This document shows positions 35,896-45,714 of a DNA stretch of 64,000 nucleotides, in pieces. The notes under the pieces are model-generated. The model did no database searches. It was not told the origin of the DNA and saw only the letters and a program-made list of their open reading frames with translations. Numbering within the stretch: position 1 is the stretch's first letter; each line of letters opens with the position of its first letter. Source of the DNA: Duganella aceris (GTDB lineage: Bacteria; Pseudomonadota; Gammaproteobacteria; Burkholderiales; Burkholderiaceae_D); contig NZ_JAADJT010000001.1 of NCBI RefSeq assembly GCF_011090165.1, forward strand, positions 434,001 to 498,000, read 5' to 3'. The position numbers were made by a program, and so were the translations under genes.

Positions 35896-38064
35896 TCAGG
35901 CGGCCAGCGCCGCCGGGGCCTTGCCGCCGACGGTGTGCAGCAGCGCCGTCACGTCCAGGATCAGCGCCACCTCGCCGCTGCCCAGGATGGTGGATCCGCT
36001 GATGCATTTGACCTCGCTGAACAGGGGACTGAGCGGCTTGATGACGGTCTGGAATTCGCCCAGCAGCGTATCGACCACCAGCCCGGCGCGCTGGTTGCCG
36101 AACTTGAGCACCACGATGCTCTCGCGCCGCGTCGACGCGCCATCGATGCGGAACAGTTCGCGCAGGCGCACCAGCGGCAGCACCTGCCCGCGCAGATTGC
36201 AGTAGTCCTGACCCGGCTCGGTGGCGTATTCGATGCACTCCTCGATCATGTCGAGCGGGATCACGAACACCGACCCGCCGACCTGCACCAGGAAGCCGTC
36301 GATGATGGCCAGCGTCAGCGGCAGGCGCACCGTGACGGTGGTGCCGGCGCCCTCCTTGCTGGTGACGTCGACGCTGCCGCGCAGCGCGGTGATGTTGCGC
36401 TTGACCACATCCATGCCGACGCCGCGCCCGGACAGGTTGGTGATCTTTTCCGCCGTCGAGAAGCCGGCCTCGAAAATCAGGTTGTAGATCTCGCTGTCGC
36501 TCAACTTGCGGTCGGCCTCCACCAGTCCGCGCTCGACCGCCTTGGCCAGGATCTTCTCCTTGCGCAGACCGCCGCCGTCGTCGCTGACCTCGATCACGAT
36601 GCTGCCCGATTCATGGAAGGCGTTCAGCTTGATCATGCCCTTGGCCTGCTTGCCGGCCGCGATGCGCGCCTCGGCCGACTCGATGCCGTGGTCCATGGCG
36701 TTGCGCACCAGGTGCATCAGCGGATCGCCGATTTTCTCCACCACCGTCTTGTCCAGTTCCGAATCCTCGCCGTCGACGATCAGGCCGATGTCCTTGCCCA
36801 GTTCGCGCGCCACGTCGTGCACCACGCGCTGGAAGCGGTTGAAGGTGGCGCCGATCTTCACCATGCGCAGTTCCAGCGCGGCGTCGCGCACGTCCTCCAC
36901 CAGGCCGGTCAGGGTCGAGGTGCACTCCAGCAGTTCGGTGTTGCGGATTTTCTGGCCGATCATGCTGGCGCGCGCGCCGGCGATAATCAGTTCGCCCACC
37001 AGATCGATCAAGCGATCCAGCTTGTCGGAATCGACGCGGATCGAACGGCTCTCCTGCGCCTTCTGCTCGCTGACCTGCTTCTGCTTGGCCAGCGCCGCTT
37101 CGACCACCACCGGCGGCACGTTGCCGGCGTCGACCAGGATGCTGCCCAGTTGCTGCTGCGGCGCGTCCTCCGGCTTGTCATCCTGCTGGTGCTGCAGCGC
37201 GCCTTGCAGCTCGTGCGCGGTGACGCTGCCGCAGCGGACCAGGATCTCGCCCAGCCGCGCATCCTGCTCCGGCAAGGCGCGGATCAAGTCAACGTAATGC
37301 GACACCTTGCTGTGCGGCGGGATGATGCGGATCTCGCAATCGTCCTGCACGAATTCGAACACGCCGGCGATGGCTTCGCGGTCGGCTGTGCTGTCGAAGG
37401 CGATCTCGAAGCCGAGGTAGCACTGCTCCGCGTCCATCTCCTCGGCGGCGGGCAGCGCGTCGGGCACGGTGGCGATGCCGACCACCTTGCCCAGCTTGGC
37501 CAGGTAGCGCAGGAAGGCGATCGGGTCCATGCCGTTTTGCAGCACGCCGCGTCCGAAGCGCAGCGAGATGTGCCAGTAGTCGCTGTCGCCTCTTTCTTTG
37601 TCGATGCGCTGCACGCCGGGTTCCGCCTGCACCGCCAGCGAGGCCGCCGCCGCGCCGGCCGGCTCGGTCGGGCACTCCATGTGGCGGCGCAGCTGTTGCA
37701 GCAGCATCTCGCCTTCCGGCGCGGTGTCGGGGTCCGCGTCCAGCTTGCCGGCCGCCAGCGCGTCGGTCATGCCGGACAGGTAGTCGCAACACGACAGCAG
37801 CAGCACGATCATCTCGTCGTTGAGCACCACGCGGCAATCGCGCACCTCGTCCAGCAGGCTCTCCACCACGTGGGTGAAGGCGACGATGTGGTCAAGGCTG
37901 AACAGCCCCGCCGAGCCCTTGATGGTGTGGGCGGCGCGGAAGATGGCGTTGATCGCTTCGCTCTGGTCGCCGGCGATGTCGACGTTGAGCAGCGCGTTCT
38001 CCATTTCTTCCAGCAGTTCGCGGCTTTCGGTGATGAATGTCTGTAGCGCTTCGTCCAGGTTCAT
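35896..38064 (-). CDS. cheA: CheA chemotaxis histidine kinase
   Basis: 722 residues. The Hpt domain has H46 in RAAHTIKGSAGLF. The region at about 140-335 is not a standard P2: it has SDYWHISLRFGRG and two internal modules that begin LGEILVRCG and LGSILVDAG. The dimerisation helix pair starts near IRVDSDKLDRLIDLVGELI. The kinase core shows HLVRNAMDHGIES, VSDDGGGLR and GRGVGMDVVKRNI. A CheW-like P5 domain ends the protein. It phosphorylates the cluster's CheY, CheB and perhaps the REC-EAL protein. Gene is 28 bp behind the STAS gene. Confidence 0.96.
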   Translation of the reverse strand: MNLDEALQTFITESRELLEEMENALLNVDIAGDQSEAINAIFRAAHTIKGSAGLFSLDHIVAFTHVVESLLDEVRDCRVVLNDEMIVLLLSCCDYLSGMTDALAAGKLDADPDTAPEGEMLLQQLRRHMECPTEPAGAAAASLAVQAEPGVQRIDKERGDSDYWHISLRFGRGVLQNGMDPIAFLRYLAKLGKVVGIATVPDALPAAEEMDAEQCYLGFEIAFDSTADREAIAGVFEFVQDDCEIRIIPPHSKVSHYVDLIRALPEQDARLGEILVRCGSVTAHELQGALQHQQDDKPEDAPQQQLGSILVDAGNVPPVVVEAALAKQKQVSEQKAQESRSIRVDSDKLDRLIDLVGELIIAGARASMIGQKIRNTELLECTSTLTGLVEDVRDAALELRMVKIGATFNRFQRVVHDVARELGKDIGLIVDGEDSELDKTVVEKIGDPLMHLVRNAMDHGIESAEARIAAGKQAKGMIKLNAFHESGSIVIEVSDDGGGLRKEKILAKAVERGLVEADRKLSDSEIYNLIFEAGFSTAEKITNLSGRGVGMDVVKRNITALRGSVDVTSKEGAGTTVTVRLPLTLAIIDGFLVQVGGSVFVIPLDMIEECIEYATEPGQDYCNLRGQVLPLVRLRELFRIDGASTRRESIVVLKFGNQRAGLVVDTLLGEFQTVIKPLSPLFSEVKCISGSTILGSGEVALILDVTALLHTVGGKAPAALAA

Positions 38065-38092
38065 GGCATGCCCTCAGCGTTCGATCGTTGAA

Positions 38093-38389
38093 CTAATCGT
38101 GTACCAGCACGGCGTCGCCGAAGAAGGCGACAAGATCCAGCATTTCGAAGATTTCCATCACGGCGGGGCTGTGCTGGAGCAGCCGCAGTTCGCGCTGGTC
38201 GGCGATCGCCGTCTGCTTGGCCAGCATCAGCACCTGCAGGCCGGCGGTATCGAGTTCGATGATGCCGGACAGGTCGATCTCCAGCACCCGCGTCCTGCGC
38301 AGCGCCTCCAGCACCGTGACCTTGAGATCGGCGGCGCGGTAGATCGTCATCTCGCCTTCTATCGCAATACGCAACACGTCTTCGGACAT
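38093..38389 (-). CDS. STAS-domain protein (anti-anti-sigma-like)
   Basis: 98 residues. The STAS fold is clear from EIDLSGIIELDTAGLQVLML, where the Thr of ELDTAG sits at the position phosphorylated in SpoIIAA-type antagonists. Small STAS proteins sit beside cheA in several alternative chemosensory clusters, but no anti-sigma kinase partner is visible here. Its part in the pathway is unknown. Confidence 0.9.
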   Translation of the reverse strand: MSEDVLRIAIEGEMTIYRAADLKVTVLEALRRTRVLEIDLSGIIELDTAGLQVLMLAKQTAIADQRELRLLQHSPAVMEIFEMLDLVAFFGDAVLVHD

Positions 38390-38408
38390 CGCAACCTCCG
38401 CAGCGGGG

Positions 38409-38777
38409 TTATGGCAACACCAGTTTGGCGACGGCGCCCAGCAGCACCTCGGGTTTGAACGGCTTGACCACCCACGCCTTGGCGCCGGCCGCCTTGCCCT
38501 CTTCCTTCTTGCCCTCCTGCGACTCGGTGGTCAGCATGATCACCGGCGTGAACTTGTACAACGGCAGCTGCTTGAACTGCTTGACGAAGGTGATGCCGTC
38601 CATGTTGGGCATGTTGACGTCGCACACCACCAGATGGATTTTCTGGCCGGTGCACTTGGACAGCGCGTCGACGCCGTCGCGGCCTTCGATCACCTCATAG
38701 CCGGCGCCCTTGAGCGCGATGCCGACCACCTGGCGCAGCGACGCCGAATCATCGACCACCATAATCGTTTTTGCCAT
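38409..38777 (-). CDS. cheY: CheY-like response regulator
   Basis: 122 residues, a single receiver domain. D9, D10 and phospho-acceptor D53 (VVCDVNMPNMDG), the Thr of MLTTES and the Lys of WVVKPFKPE are all present. There is no output domain. Expected to carry the CheA signal to the flagellar motor or another effector. Confidence 0.94.
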   Translation of the reverse strand: MAKTIMVVDDSASLRQVVGIALKGAGYEVIEGRDGVDALSKCTGQKIHLVVCDVNMPNMDGITFVKQFKQLPLYKFTPVIMLTTESQEGKKEEGKAAGAKAWVVKPFKPEVLLGAVAKLVLP

Positions 38778-38789
38778 GTCTTCTCTACC

Positions 38790-39950
38790 TTAGAAAAAAG
38801 TGATCTCGTCGGCTTCGGTCGCGGCGGGCGCGGCGTGCTTCGAACCGCCGTGCACCGCGTGCTCCTCGGCCATCGCGTAGGTCTTCTGCAGTTCGCGCAG
38901 CAGCAGGTCGGGATCGAGCGGCTCCAGCACCTGGTCGGCGTTGTAGCGGTCGCGGTTATCGCGCAGCAGGTCCGGCAGCAGCTCCATGTTCTCGCGCACG
39001 TGCGCCATCACCTGGCTGACGCGGTCCTGGAACTGCAACTGCACCAGCGCCTCGCCAACCTCGCCCTGGATGCCGATGCTCTCCTGCTTGAGCAGGTCGG
39101 ACGATTGCACCAGCGCGTCGGTGATGCCGCGGAATTCGGCCAGCACCGACTCGATCATGCCTTCGGCCGACTGCATCGATTTGTCTTCGGCCTCGCTGGA
39201 TTGTTCGGCCGCCTGGCTGGCGGCAAGGATGGCGCCGCTGATCAGGCCGACGCGGTTGGAGATGTTGCGGCCGGTCTCGGCCGAGCGGCTCGACAGGTTG
39301 CGCACCTCCTGCGCCACCACCGCGAAGCCGCGTCCGGCGGGACCGGCGCGCGCCGCCTCGATGGCGGCGTTCAGCGCCAGCAGATTGGTTTGCGCGGCGA
39401 TGCTGGCCACGCCTTCGGCCATGTCGCGCAGCTCGCGCGTGAAGCGTTCCAGGTCCTTGATCTGCGCCAGCATCGCCTGCTTGGAGGTCATCGCCGATTT
39501 CATCGACGTCACCACCGAGCCGAGCTGGCGCTCGCTGTTGGCGAACACCTCGGGCATCGAGCGGCCGCCCTTGTTGTCCATGCTGGAGACGTGCACCGCG
39601 TTGTCGAGCTTGTCGACGATGCTGGAGAAGCGCCCGGCCAGGTCGGCCACCGCTTCCTCCATCTGGGTGCGCGAGTTTTCGATATGCCGGCACCAGATCG
39701 GCAGCACGGCGTCGCCGAACTGTTCGCGTCCGGCCAGGTAGGTGTCTATCATGCTGTCTTGCGAACCGCCCGGCGCCCCGGCGCCGGCAAGGCGTGCACA
39801 CCATGCGGCGGCGGCCAGCAACAGCGCCGACCACAGGACCGTGTACCAGCCCCATGTACTCCATCCCGCGACCATCGTTCCCAGTGCGCCCGCGCCGGCC
39901 AGGCCGAACGGTGCAAGGATCTTACTGTCCACGCCGGTATAGTTCTTCAC
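38790..39950 (-). CDS. methyl-accepting protein with short N-terminal anchor, first gene of the che cluster
   Basis: 386 residues from a GTG start ([10 protein letters not shown]) proposed because the frame upstream is antisense to another gene. A hydrophobic hairpin lies at about 8-45, then a region with [17 protein letters not shown], without a clear periplasmic sensor or HAMP. The signalling tip is [20 protein letters not shown], followed by [18 protein letters not shown]. It ends ADEITFF, related to the tails of the two downstream MCPs. The signal may come from the cytoplasm or membrane. The exact start is uncertain. Confidence 0.82.
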   Translation of the reverse strand: MKNYTGVDSKILAPFGLAGAGALGTMVAGWSTWGWYTVLWSALLLAAAAWCARLAGAGAPGGSQDSMIDTYLAGREQFGDAVLPIWCRHIENSRTQMEEAVADLAGRFSSIVDKLDNAVHVSSMDNKGGRSMPEVFANSERQLGSVVTSMKSAMTSKQAMLAQIKDLERFTRELRDMAEGVASIAAQTNLLALNAAIEAARAGPAGRGFAVVAQEVRNLSSRSAETGRNISNRVGLISGAILAASQAAEQSSEAEDKSMQSAEGMIESVLAEFRGITDALVQSSDLLKQESIGIQGEVGEALVQLQFQDRVSQVMAHVRENMELLPDLLRDNRDRYNADQVLEPLDPDLLLRELQKTYAMAEEHAVHGGSKHAAPAATEADEITFF

Positions 39951-40203
39951 TGGATGCCACCCCACTGTCGTCTCGGGAGATTCATCCCGGAAATCAAACT
40001 GTATCCTAGAAACAGAGCGCTCGCCACAATGTGACATGCGAATCAATTGTATCTGTAGTTTTCCACCGCCGCGTCGTAAATTGCTTCCGAAGAGAAATAA
40101 TTTAAAGTTACTATAGGCACGCACACGGCATCGGGGCGTAGCGCCGCATGCGTGTTGAAAGTTAGTTGTTGCGCTTACACAACCGCTCGTTGGAATTCGA
40201 TTT

Positions 40204-41802
40204 ATGCCCGTCAAGAATATCGACCTGTCGCTTCCCGTTCTGGTGGTGGACGACAACCAGCAAATGCGCTCCGTGGTCAAGGGCATCCTGGCCGACCTCG
40301 GGCTGAACAATGTGTTCCTGGCCGGCAGCGGCGAGGAGGCTTGCCGCATCCTGAACGAGCGGCCGATCGCCGCCGTCATCTCCGACCTCGACATGCCGGG
40401 CATGAGCGGGCTGCAGCTGCTGGGGTGGGTGCGCGACAACCTGGCCGACAAGGAATTGCCGTTCATGCTGCTCCCCAGCGAAGCCAACCGCGACGGCCTG
40501 CGCGCGGCGGCGGCGGCCGGCGTCACCGATTGCCTGATCAAGCCATTCACCCTGGCCACCTTCCATAGCAAGCTGCAGGCGATGTTCCAGGCGCGCGGCC
40601 ACGCCGCCGCCAAGCGCGCCGCCGGCATGCGCGCGGCGGCGATGCCGGCGGCGCCGGCGCTGATCGGCATGGAGCGGCCGCTGGAGGAACGGCTGAAGGA
40701 GGCGACGGTGCTGGTGGTCGACGACATCGCCACCAACATCAAGGTCATCGCCGGCATGCTGGCCGACGAAGGCTATAGCGTCAAGGTGGCGATCTCCGGG
40801 CGCAAGGCGCTGGAGCTGGTGCCGGTGCACCGGCCCGACCTCATCCTGCTCGACGTGATGATGCCGGAGATGGACGGCTTCGAAGTCTGCCGCCGCCTCA
40901 AGGCCGATCCCGCCAGCGCCGATATTCCGGTGATCTTCCTGTCGGCCAAGGACCAGGCCGACGACATCGTCGGCGGCCTGGAGCTGGGCGCGGTCGACTA
41001 CGTCACCAAGCCGGTCGATCCGGCGATCCTGAAGGCGCGCATGCGCACCCATCTGCGCATGGCCGGCATGATGGCCGAGCTCAAGCAGCAGAACGCCGCC
41101 ATCGCCGGCAATGCCCAGCTGCGCGAAGAGGTCGAGCGGCTGGCGCGCTACAACCTGGTCACGCCGCTGGAGGAGGTGATCGCCGCCGGCGAACAGTTGT
41201 TGAACGATGACGCCGCCGCGCCGGGCGGAACGGATGCCGCGTCGTCGCAGGCCGAGGCAACGACGGCGGGGCCAGGCCGGTTGCGGCGCGCCGCCTTGCA
41301 GGCGCTGGACCAGGCGGCGCGGCGGGCGATGCGGCAGGCCAGCCTGTCGATGGGCCTGCTGCGCATCGAACAGGGCGCCAGCGAGCCGGCCAGCGCCAGC
41401 GTCGAGCTGGGGCCGCTGCTGAAGCGCGCGGCGGCCGACACCGCCGCCACCCATCCGGTGATGCTGCCGTCGCTGCGGGTGACGGTGCTGGCCGACCGCA
41501 GCTTCTGCCGCACGCTGTTCGAACACCTGCTGCTGAACGCCGCCGCCACCACGCCGGCCGGCACCTCGATCGCGATCGGCGCCACGCTGGCGGAAAGCTG
41601 CTGGGTGATTGCGATCGAATACGCCGGCGCGCTGCCGGCGGCGCAGCTGGCCTGCCTGCGCGGCCCGGCGGTGCGCCCGGTCGACGACGCCGCCTTGCCG
41701 GTGTACGCGGCGCGCTTGATGAGCGAGGTGCAAGGCGGCTCGCTGGCCGCCGATGACGACGGCGCCCGCACCCGCCTGCTGTTGCGTCTGCCGGCCGTCT
41801 GA
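40204..41802 (+). CDS. double-receiver regulator with degenerate kinase-like C-terminus
   Basis: 532 residues. First receiver (about 8-130) has D61 in [12 protein letters not shown] but a changed fourth strand (FMLLPSEAN, where a Thr/Ser usually follows). Second receiver (about 166-285) is standard, with [17 protein letters not shown] and VTKPVD. The C-terminal 220 residues resemble a histidine-kinase ATPase region ([16 protein letters not shown] in the N-box position), but no phospho-His box or G boxes are recognisable. It is divergent from the chemotaxis cluster across 253 bp and may be a phosphate sink or scaffold. Catalytic kinase activity is unlikely. Confidence 0.8.
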   Translation: MPVKNIDLSLPVLVVDDNQQMRSVVKGILADLGLNNVFLAGSGEEACRILNERPIAAVISDLDMPGMSGLQLLGWVRDNLADKELPFMLLPSEANRDGLRAAAAAGVTDCLIKPFTLATFHSKLQAMFQARGHAAAKRAAGMRAAAMPAAPALIGMERPLEERLKEATVLVVDDIATNIKVIAGMLADEGYSVKVAISGRKALELVPVHRPDLILLDVMMPEMDGFEVCRRLKADPASADIPVIFLSAKDQADDIVGGLELGAVDYVTKPVDPAILKARMRTHLRMAGMMAELKQQNAAIAGNAQLREEVERLARYNLVTPLEEVIAAGEQLLNDDAAAPGGTDAASSQAEATTAGPGRLRRAALQALDQAARRAMRQASLSMGLLRIEQGASEPASASVELGPLLKRAAADTAATHPVMLPSLRVTVLADRSFCRTLFEHLLLNAAATTPAGTSIAIGATLAESCWVIAIEYAGALPAAQLACLRGPAVRPVDDAALPVYAARLMSEVQGGSLAADDDGARTRLLLRLPAV

Positions 41803-41876
41803 TACCGCACGCCATTTGCGCCGTCCCGGCGAACTTGCTAGCATGATGACACCCGCTCTCAACTCCGGGAGGTCAT

Positions 41877-42569
41877 ATGAAACAATATGGCGCGGAATTT
41901 TTCGGTACCTTCTGGCTGGTGCTCGGCGGCTGCGGTAGCGCGGTGCTGGCGGCGGCCTTCCCCGGCGTCGGCATCGGCCTGCTGGGCGTCTCGCTGGCGT
42001 TCGGCCTGACGGTGTTGACCATGGCCTACGCCATCGGCCACATCTCCGGCTGCCACCTGAATCCGGCGGTATCGATCGGCCTGTGGGCCGGCGGCCGCTT
42101 CCCGGCCGGGCAGCTGCTGCCCTACATCGCGGCGCAGGTATTGGGCGGCATCGTGGCCGGCGGCGTGCTGTACCTGATCGCCAGCGGCAAGGCCGGCTTC
42201 GATGTCGGCGCGGGCTTCGCCGCCAACGGCTACGGCGCGCACTCGCCGGGCGGCTATTCGCTGCACGCCGCGCTGCTGTCCGAAGTGGTGATGACGATGA
42301 TGTTCCTGCTGATCATACTCGGCGCCACCGACGCGCGCGCGCCGCAGGGCTTCGCGCCGCTGCCGATCGGCTTCGCGCTGACGCTGATCCACCTGATCAC
42401 CATCCCGGTCACCAACACCTCGGTCAACCCGGCGCGCAGCACCGGGGTCGCGGTGTACGTCGGCGACTGGGCGATGAGCCAGCTGTGGCTGTTCTGGCTG
42501 GCGCCCATCGTCGGCGCGCTGCTGGGCGCCGTGGTCTACCGCTTGATCGCTGAGCCGCAGCCGGCTTGA
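41877..42569 (+). CDS. aqpZ: aquaporin Z
   Basis: 230 residues, six membrane segments. Both NPA motifs are present: [15 protein letters not shown] and [13 protein letters not shown]. The start [20 protein letters not shown] is characteristic of AqpZ. A GGGAGG ribosome site precedes the ATG. Gene is alone; no regulator site seen. Confidence 0.96.
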   Translation: MKQYGAEFFGTFWLVLGGCGSAVLAAAFPGVGIGLLGVSLAFGLTVLTMAYAIGHISGCHLNPAVSIGLWAGGRFPAGQLLPYIAAQVLGGIVAGGVLYLIASGKAGFDVGAGFAANGYGAHSPGGYSLHAALLSEVVMTMMFLLIILGATDARAPQGFAPLPIGFALTLIHLITIPVTNTSVNPARSTGVAVYVGDWAMSQLWLFWLAPIVGALLGAVVYRLIAEPQPA

Positions 42570-42771
42570 GACGCGTGTCGATTCCGCCACACCCTGCAAG
42601 CAACAGCTTGTTGAAGTTTAAAATAAATTTAAGGTTTCATTCTAATCTGCAACAAAGTTCACATCCTGACATGAGAAAAGGTTTACACTTGGGATTCATT
42701 TGTACGGCCATTTACATTCCGGACCTACAACATTGCCGGTTTGGCCAATTGCATCATTGAGAACCTGCGTC

Positions 42772-43395
42772 ATGACTCAAGCATTTTTAGAACACCGAGC
42801 GAAGTACCGCGACATTACATCCCAGCGTTACGGCGTCACCACCGAGTTGTACGATGAAGCGACCCGGCTGCTGGAACCGCTGGCCACGCCATTCAGCATG
42901 CGCAAGGGCGAGTATCTGCAACGTATCGGCACCCCGGCGCAGCACGTGCACTGGCTGCACAGCGGCGTGGCGCGCACCGGATTCATCACCGAGAGCGGCA
43001 ACGAAGTCACCTTGCATTTTTTGATGGATGGCGAACCGGCGGCGGCGCACGACGATCTGTTGCGCTCGCGCGACGATCAGCCGGCGGTCAATTTCGTGGT
43101 GGCGGAGACGGCGATCCATGGCTATCGCCTGGACTGGTCCGAGATGGACGCGCTGTACAGCAAGCACAGTTCCTTGCGCGACTACTACTTGCGCGCGGCC
43201 GAACGCAGCATTCTCGACCAAGGTCGCCGCATGTACCTGAGCGCCTCGCCGGCGCAGGGCCGGCTGACCGCGTTCCGCCGCGAGTATCCTGGCCTGGAGC
43301 AGCGCATTTCGCAGAAGGTGGTGGCGTCTTTCCTCGGCATCACACCGCAGTACATGTCGCAGTTGCTGCGGCACGACGCCAGCAGGCAGGCATAA
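42772..43395 (+). CDS. Crp/Fnr-family transcriptional regulator
   Basis: 207 residues from MTQAFLEHRAKYRD. A cyclic-nucleotide-binding-like barrel (RKGEYLQRIGTPAQHVHWLH, then a VTLHFLMDGEPAA segment) is followed by a short helix-turn-helix (SQKVVASFLGITPQYMSQLLR). It has no cysteines for an FeS cluster, so it is not FNR itself. The 202 bp upstream is AT-rich. A strong terminator follows the stop codon directly. Confidence 0.88.
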   Translation: MTQAFLEHRAKYRDITSQRYGVTTELYDEATRLLEPLATPFSMRKGEYLQRIGTPAQHVHWLHSGVARTGFITESGNEVTLHFLMDGEPAAAHDDLLRSRDDQPAVNFVVAETAIHGYRLDWSEMDALYSKHSSLRDYYLRAAERSILDQGRRMYLSASPAQGRLTAFRREYPGLEQRISQKVVASFLGITPQYMSQLLRHDASRQA

Positions 43396-43421
43396 AAAAA
43401 CGCCCGTCAGGGCGTTTTTAA
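43394..43421. terminator. bidirectional intrinsic terminator
   Basis: An A-run, then CGCCC-GTCA-GGGCG, then TTTTT: a 5 bp GC stem extended by A-T pairs, flanked by A and T tracts on both sides. It lies between the convergent Crp-like gene and panD and can serve both. Confidence 0.85.
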
Positions 43422-43423
43422 CG

Positions 43424-43789
43424 TCAAGACTTGACGCTGGTGATCTTGTTCTGGCCGTCGACGAACACGAGCTTCGGCTTGTAGTCGGCGATCTGCGTTT
43501 CCGTCATCGGCGCGTAGGTGCAGATGATCAGCAGGTCGCCCAGCTGCGCCTTGCGGGCCGCCGCGCCGTTGAGCGAAATCTCGCCGGTGCCGCGCAGGCC
43601 CGGAATCGCGTAGGTCGCGAAACGCTCGCCGTTGTTCACGTTGTACAGCTCGATCTGCTCGTTCGGCCAGATATCGGCCGCCTCCAGCAAGTCCAGATCG
43701 ATACCGCAGGAACCCTCGTAATTCAGATCCGCCTGCGTCACCGTGACGCGGTGCAGCTTGGCGCGCAGCATAACTCGTTGCATAGACAT
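43424..43789 (-). CDS. panD: aspartate 1-decarboxylase
   Basis: 121 residues from [11 protein letters not shown], chosen because GAGGG lies nine bases upstream; the family start MQRVML is two codons on. The self-cleavage site is NYEGSCGID, where Gly-Ser is cut to form the pyruvoyl group; counted from MQRVML the Ser is residue 25 as in characterised PanD. Other marks are [13 protein letters not shown] and [12 protein letters not shown]. It makes beta-alanine for pantothenate and CoA. Not linked to other pan genes here. Confidence 0.96.
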   Translation of the reverse strand: MSMQRVMLRAKLHRVTVTQADLNYEGSCGIDLDLLEAADIWPNEQIELYNVNNGERFATYAIPGLRGTGEISLNGAAARKAQLGDLLIICTYAPMTETQIADYKPKLVFVDGQNKITSVKS

Positions 43790-43899
43790 CTTGTTCATCC
43801 CTCGATAATAATCATTCAAGCTTGGCGTCCTGATAGTGCATGGCAGCGACGCGAGGCCGCTATCCTACCATTTGCCGAGCCCGAGGGATATGCCGCCGC

Positions 43900-44820
43900 C
43901 TAGCCGCCGGTCACCTTCTCCCAGCCCGCCTTCACCGCGGCCTTGAACTTGTCCCAGCTCGATTCAGGGTGCTTGGTCTGCCAGGCGCCGCGCAGCTCGG
44001 GCTCGGCCTCGTCCCACGGCTTGTCGCGATAGCCGGGGTTGCCCGCCATCGATTCGCCGTAGCGGTAGGCCGGGTCGAACTCCTGGTAGGTGCCGCCGGT
44101 GTAGGACAGCGTCTTTTCCCAATGCGAGCGGAAGTAGTCCTGGTCGTCGCCGGCGTCGTCGCCGCGCAGGATGCGCATGCTGTCCTGGTTCGGCGCGCCG
44201 TCGCGCGGATAGATGCGCATGCCGCTGCGCTGTACCGTGCTCTGCTCGGAAATCGGCGTGGTGACCTCGGCGATCTCCGGGATCACGGCGTCGCCGCGCT
44301 GCAGCGAGCCCGGCGTCAGCAGGCCCTGCTCGGAGCGGGCGAAATCGACCGCCTCCTCGCGATGGCGGATGCCGTGCTGCTCCGGCGCGCTCTGCTGCGC
44401 GCCCAGGCTGGCCTGCGCCGCGCCGGGGCCGGCGTGCAGCACCTCGGCGCCGGTCCAGCCGCTGGCGCGCCACATGGTTTCATGTTCGTCGATGTCGATC
44501 GGGTTGAAGTCCTCGATGATGTCGGCGGCGCGATCGGCCGCGTCCAGGCCGTTGGTCTCCAGCGTCAGCACCACGTGGCCGCGGTTGAGCGCCTCGGCAT
44601 AGACATGGCGGTCGGCGTGCTCGCGGCCCAGCAGCTGGCTGAACATCTGCTTGACGCTGCTGAGGATGGATTCGTCGTCGTTGATGCGCGGCGTCCCCGC
44701 CACGCTGCCGGAATCGCTGATGATGATGGCGTCGCGGTCGTAGCCGCTATGGATCAATTCGTCCTTGGCTCGGTTGGCCTCGGCACGGGTTTCGAATACT
44801 GCTGCCAGTGTGTGTGTCAT
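43900..44820 (-). CDS. protein with general-stress-17M-like N-terminal domain
   Basis: 306 residues. The first 115 resemble the YflT/GS17M-type ferredoxin-like domain: TLAAVFETRAEANRAKDEL, with VYAEALNRGHVVLTLETN. The rest is charged and low in hydrophobics, with RIYPRDGAPNQD and a C-terminal YSYT-like aromatic segment (YFRSHWEKTLSYTGGTYQEF, AYRYGESM). No signal peptide. Such proteins appear in Oxalobacteraceae, probably stress-related; function unknown. Confidence 0.75.
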   Translation of the reverse strand: MTHTLAAVFETRAEANRAKDELIHSGYDRDAIIISDSGSVAGTPRINDDESILSSVKQMFSQLLGREHADRHVYAEALNRGHVVLTLETNGLDAADRAADIIEDFNPIDIDEHETMWRASGWTGAEVLHAGPGAAQASLGAQQSAPEQHGIRHREEAVDFARSEQGLLTPGSLQRGDAVIPEIAEVTTPISEQSTVQRSGMRIYPRDGAPNQDSMRILRGDDAGDDQDYFRSHWEKTLSYTGGTYQEFDPAYRYGESMAGNPGYRDKPWDEAEPELRGAWQTKHPESSWDKFKAAVKAGWEKVTGG

Positions 44821-44940
44821 GATGGGCTCTCCAGGTTAAAGACGTGTCCGCAGGCGCATGGGATCGCCTACCATTTCAGTTTACGTCGTTCTCCACGGAC
44901 TTAGCGCCCGTTTGCCACTGGGAAATCATCGTGCCCCCGC

Positions 44941-44946
44941 TATAAT
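44941..44946 (+). promoter_or_regulatory. -10 box (TATAAT) for the periplasmic binding protein
   Basis: A perfect TATAAT lies 28 bp before the ATG at 44974. No good -35 box is found at 16-18 bp upstream, so an activator may be needed. Confidence 0.4.
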
Positions 44947-44973
44947 AGGGCGGCCACCCTTCGAACCGGATCC

Positions 44974-45705
44974 ATGACCAAGCCCTCGCCCGCCCTGCTG
45001 ACCGCCTTGTCGCTGCTGCTGCCGTCCGCCGCCGCGTATGGCGCGCCGAACGAGCTGGTGCTGCTGGCGCCGCTGGAATCGACGATGCCGCTGGCGCGCT
45101 ACGAGCATGGCCAGCTGGCCGGCGGCATCATCAAGGACATGGGCGACGCGCTGGCGCAGCGCATGGGCCGGCGCGCGGTCTACCTCGGCTCCGGCACGGC
45201 CGGCGTGCAGGCGGCGCTGATGGCCGGCCGCGCCGACATCATGTGCCATGTGCTGCCGCAGTGGATCGACGGCGACTACCTGTGGACCGAGCCGATGTTC
45301 CCGGACGCCGAGATGCTGGTCGGTTACGGCAACGCGCCGCATCTGCGCTCGCTCAAGGATCTCAAGGGCAAGCGCGTCGGCACCGTGGCAGGCTACCGCT
45401 ATCCGCGCGTCGAGCAGGTGCTGGGCAAGCATTTCAACCGTGTCGACTCGCCCAGCATGGAGCACAACCTGCAGTCGGTGATGAAGGGCGCGGTGCCCTA
45501 CACTATCATCAGCGAAGCCACGCTGGCCTACCTGAAGCGCTCCGACGCCAGCCTGCCGCTGCGGCCGGAACTGGTGTTCGCCGCCTTCAAGACGCAGTGC
45601 GCGGTGTCGCGCAACGGCCGCGTGCCGTTGGCCGAGGTCTCGCAGGCGCTCGACGCCATGAGCAAGGACGGCAGCATCGACCAGATCCTGGCGCGCTACC
45701 GCTAG
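44974..45705 (+). CDS. periplasmic solute-binding protein, family 3-like
   Basis: 243 residues. A signal peptide (about 1-23, ending AYGAPN) and a type-II periplasmic binding fold: GGIIKDMGDALAQRMGRR, GVQAALMAGRADIMC, LRSLKDLKGKRVGTVAGYRYP and a C-terminal MSKDGSIDQILARYR. It resembles amino-acid-type SBP_bac_3 proteins. No ABC permease or ATPase gene is near, so it may be a sensor or orphan binding protein. It is convergent with the sox-linked operon. Confidence 0.82.
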   Translation: MTKPSPALLTALSLLLPSAAAYGAPNELVLLAPLESTMPLARYEHGQLAGGIIKDMGDALAQRMGRRAVYLGSGTAGVQAALMAGRADIMCHVLPQWIDGDYLWTEPMFPDAEMLVGYGNAPHLRSLKDLKGKRVGTVAGYRYPRVEQVLGKHFNRVDSPSMEHNLQSVMKGAVPYTIISEATLAYLKRSDASLPLRPELVFAAFKTQCAVSRNGRVPLAEVSQALDAMSKDGSIDQILARYR

Positions 45706-45714
45706 TCGCGGGCG

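Noticed and set aside
29875..38046. Long plus-strand frames opposite the chemotaxis genes
   Set aside because: They are antisense to well-recognised che genes and rich in His/Arg/Gln with no motifs.
40115..40130. AGGCACGCACACGGCA as a sigma-54 promoter before the double-receiver gene
   Set aside because: The GG and GC doublets are correctly spaced, but the T-rich part before GC is lost and no CGGACA array is present. Probably chance.
39951..40757. N-terminal extension of the first che-cluster receptor to 655 residues
   Set aside because: Beyond 40204 the extension is antisense to the double-receiver gene; the rest lies in the divergent promoter region and shows no domain.
44841..44850. GTGTCCG before the periplasmic binding protein as another regulon member
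   Set aside because: A single copy only, without an array or a -24/-12 promoter.
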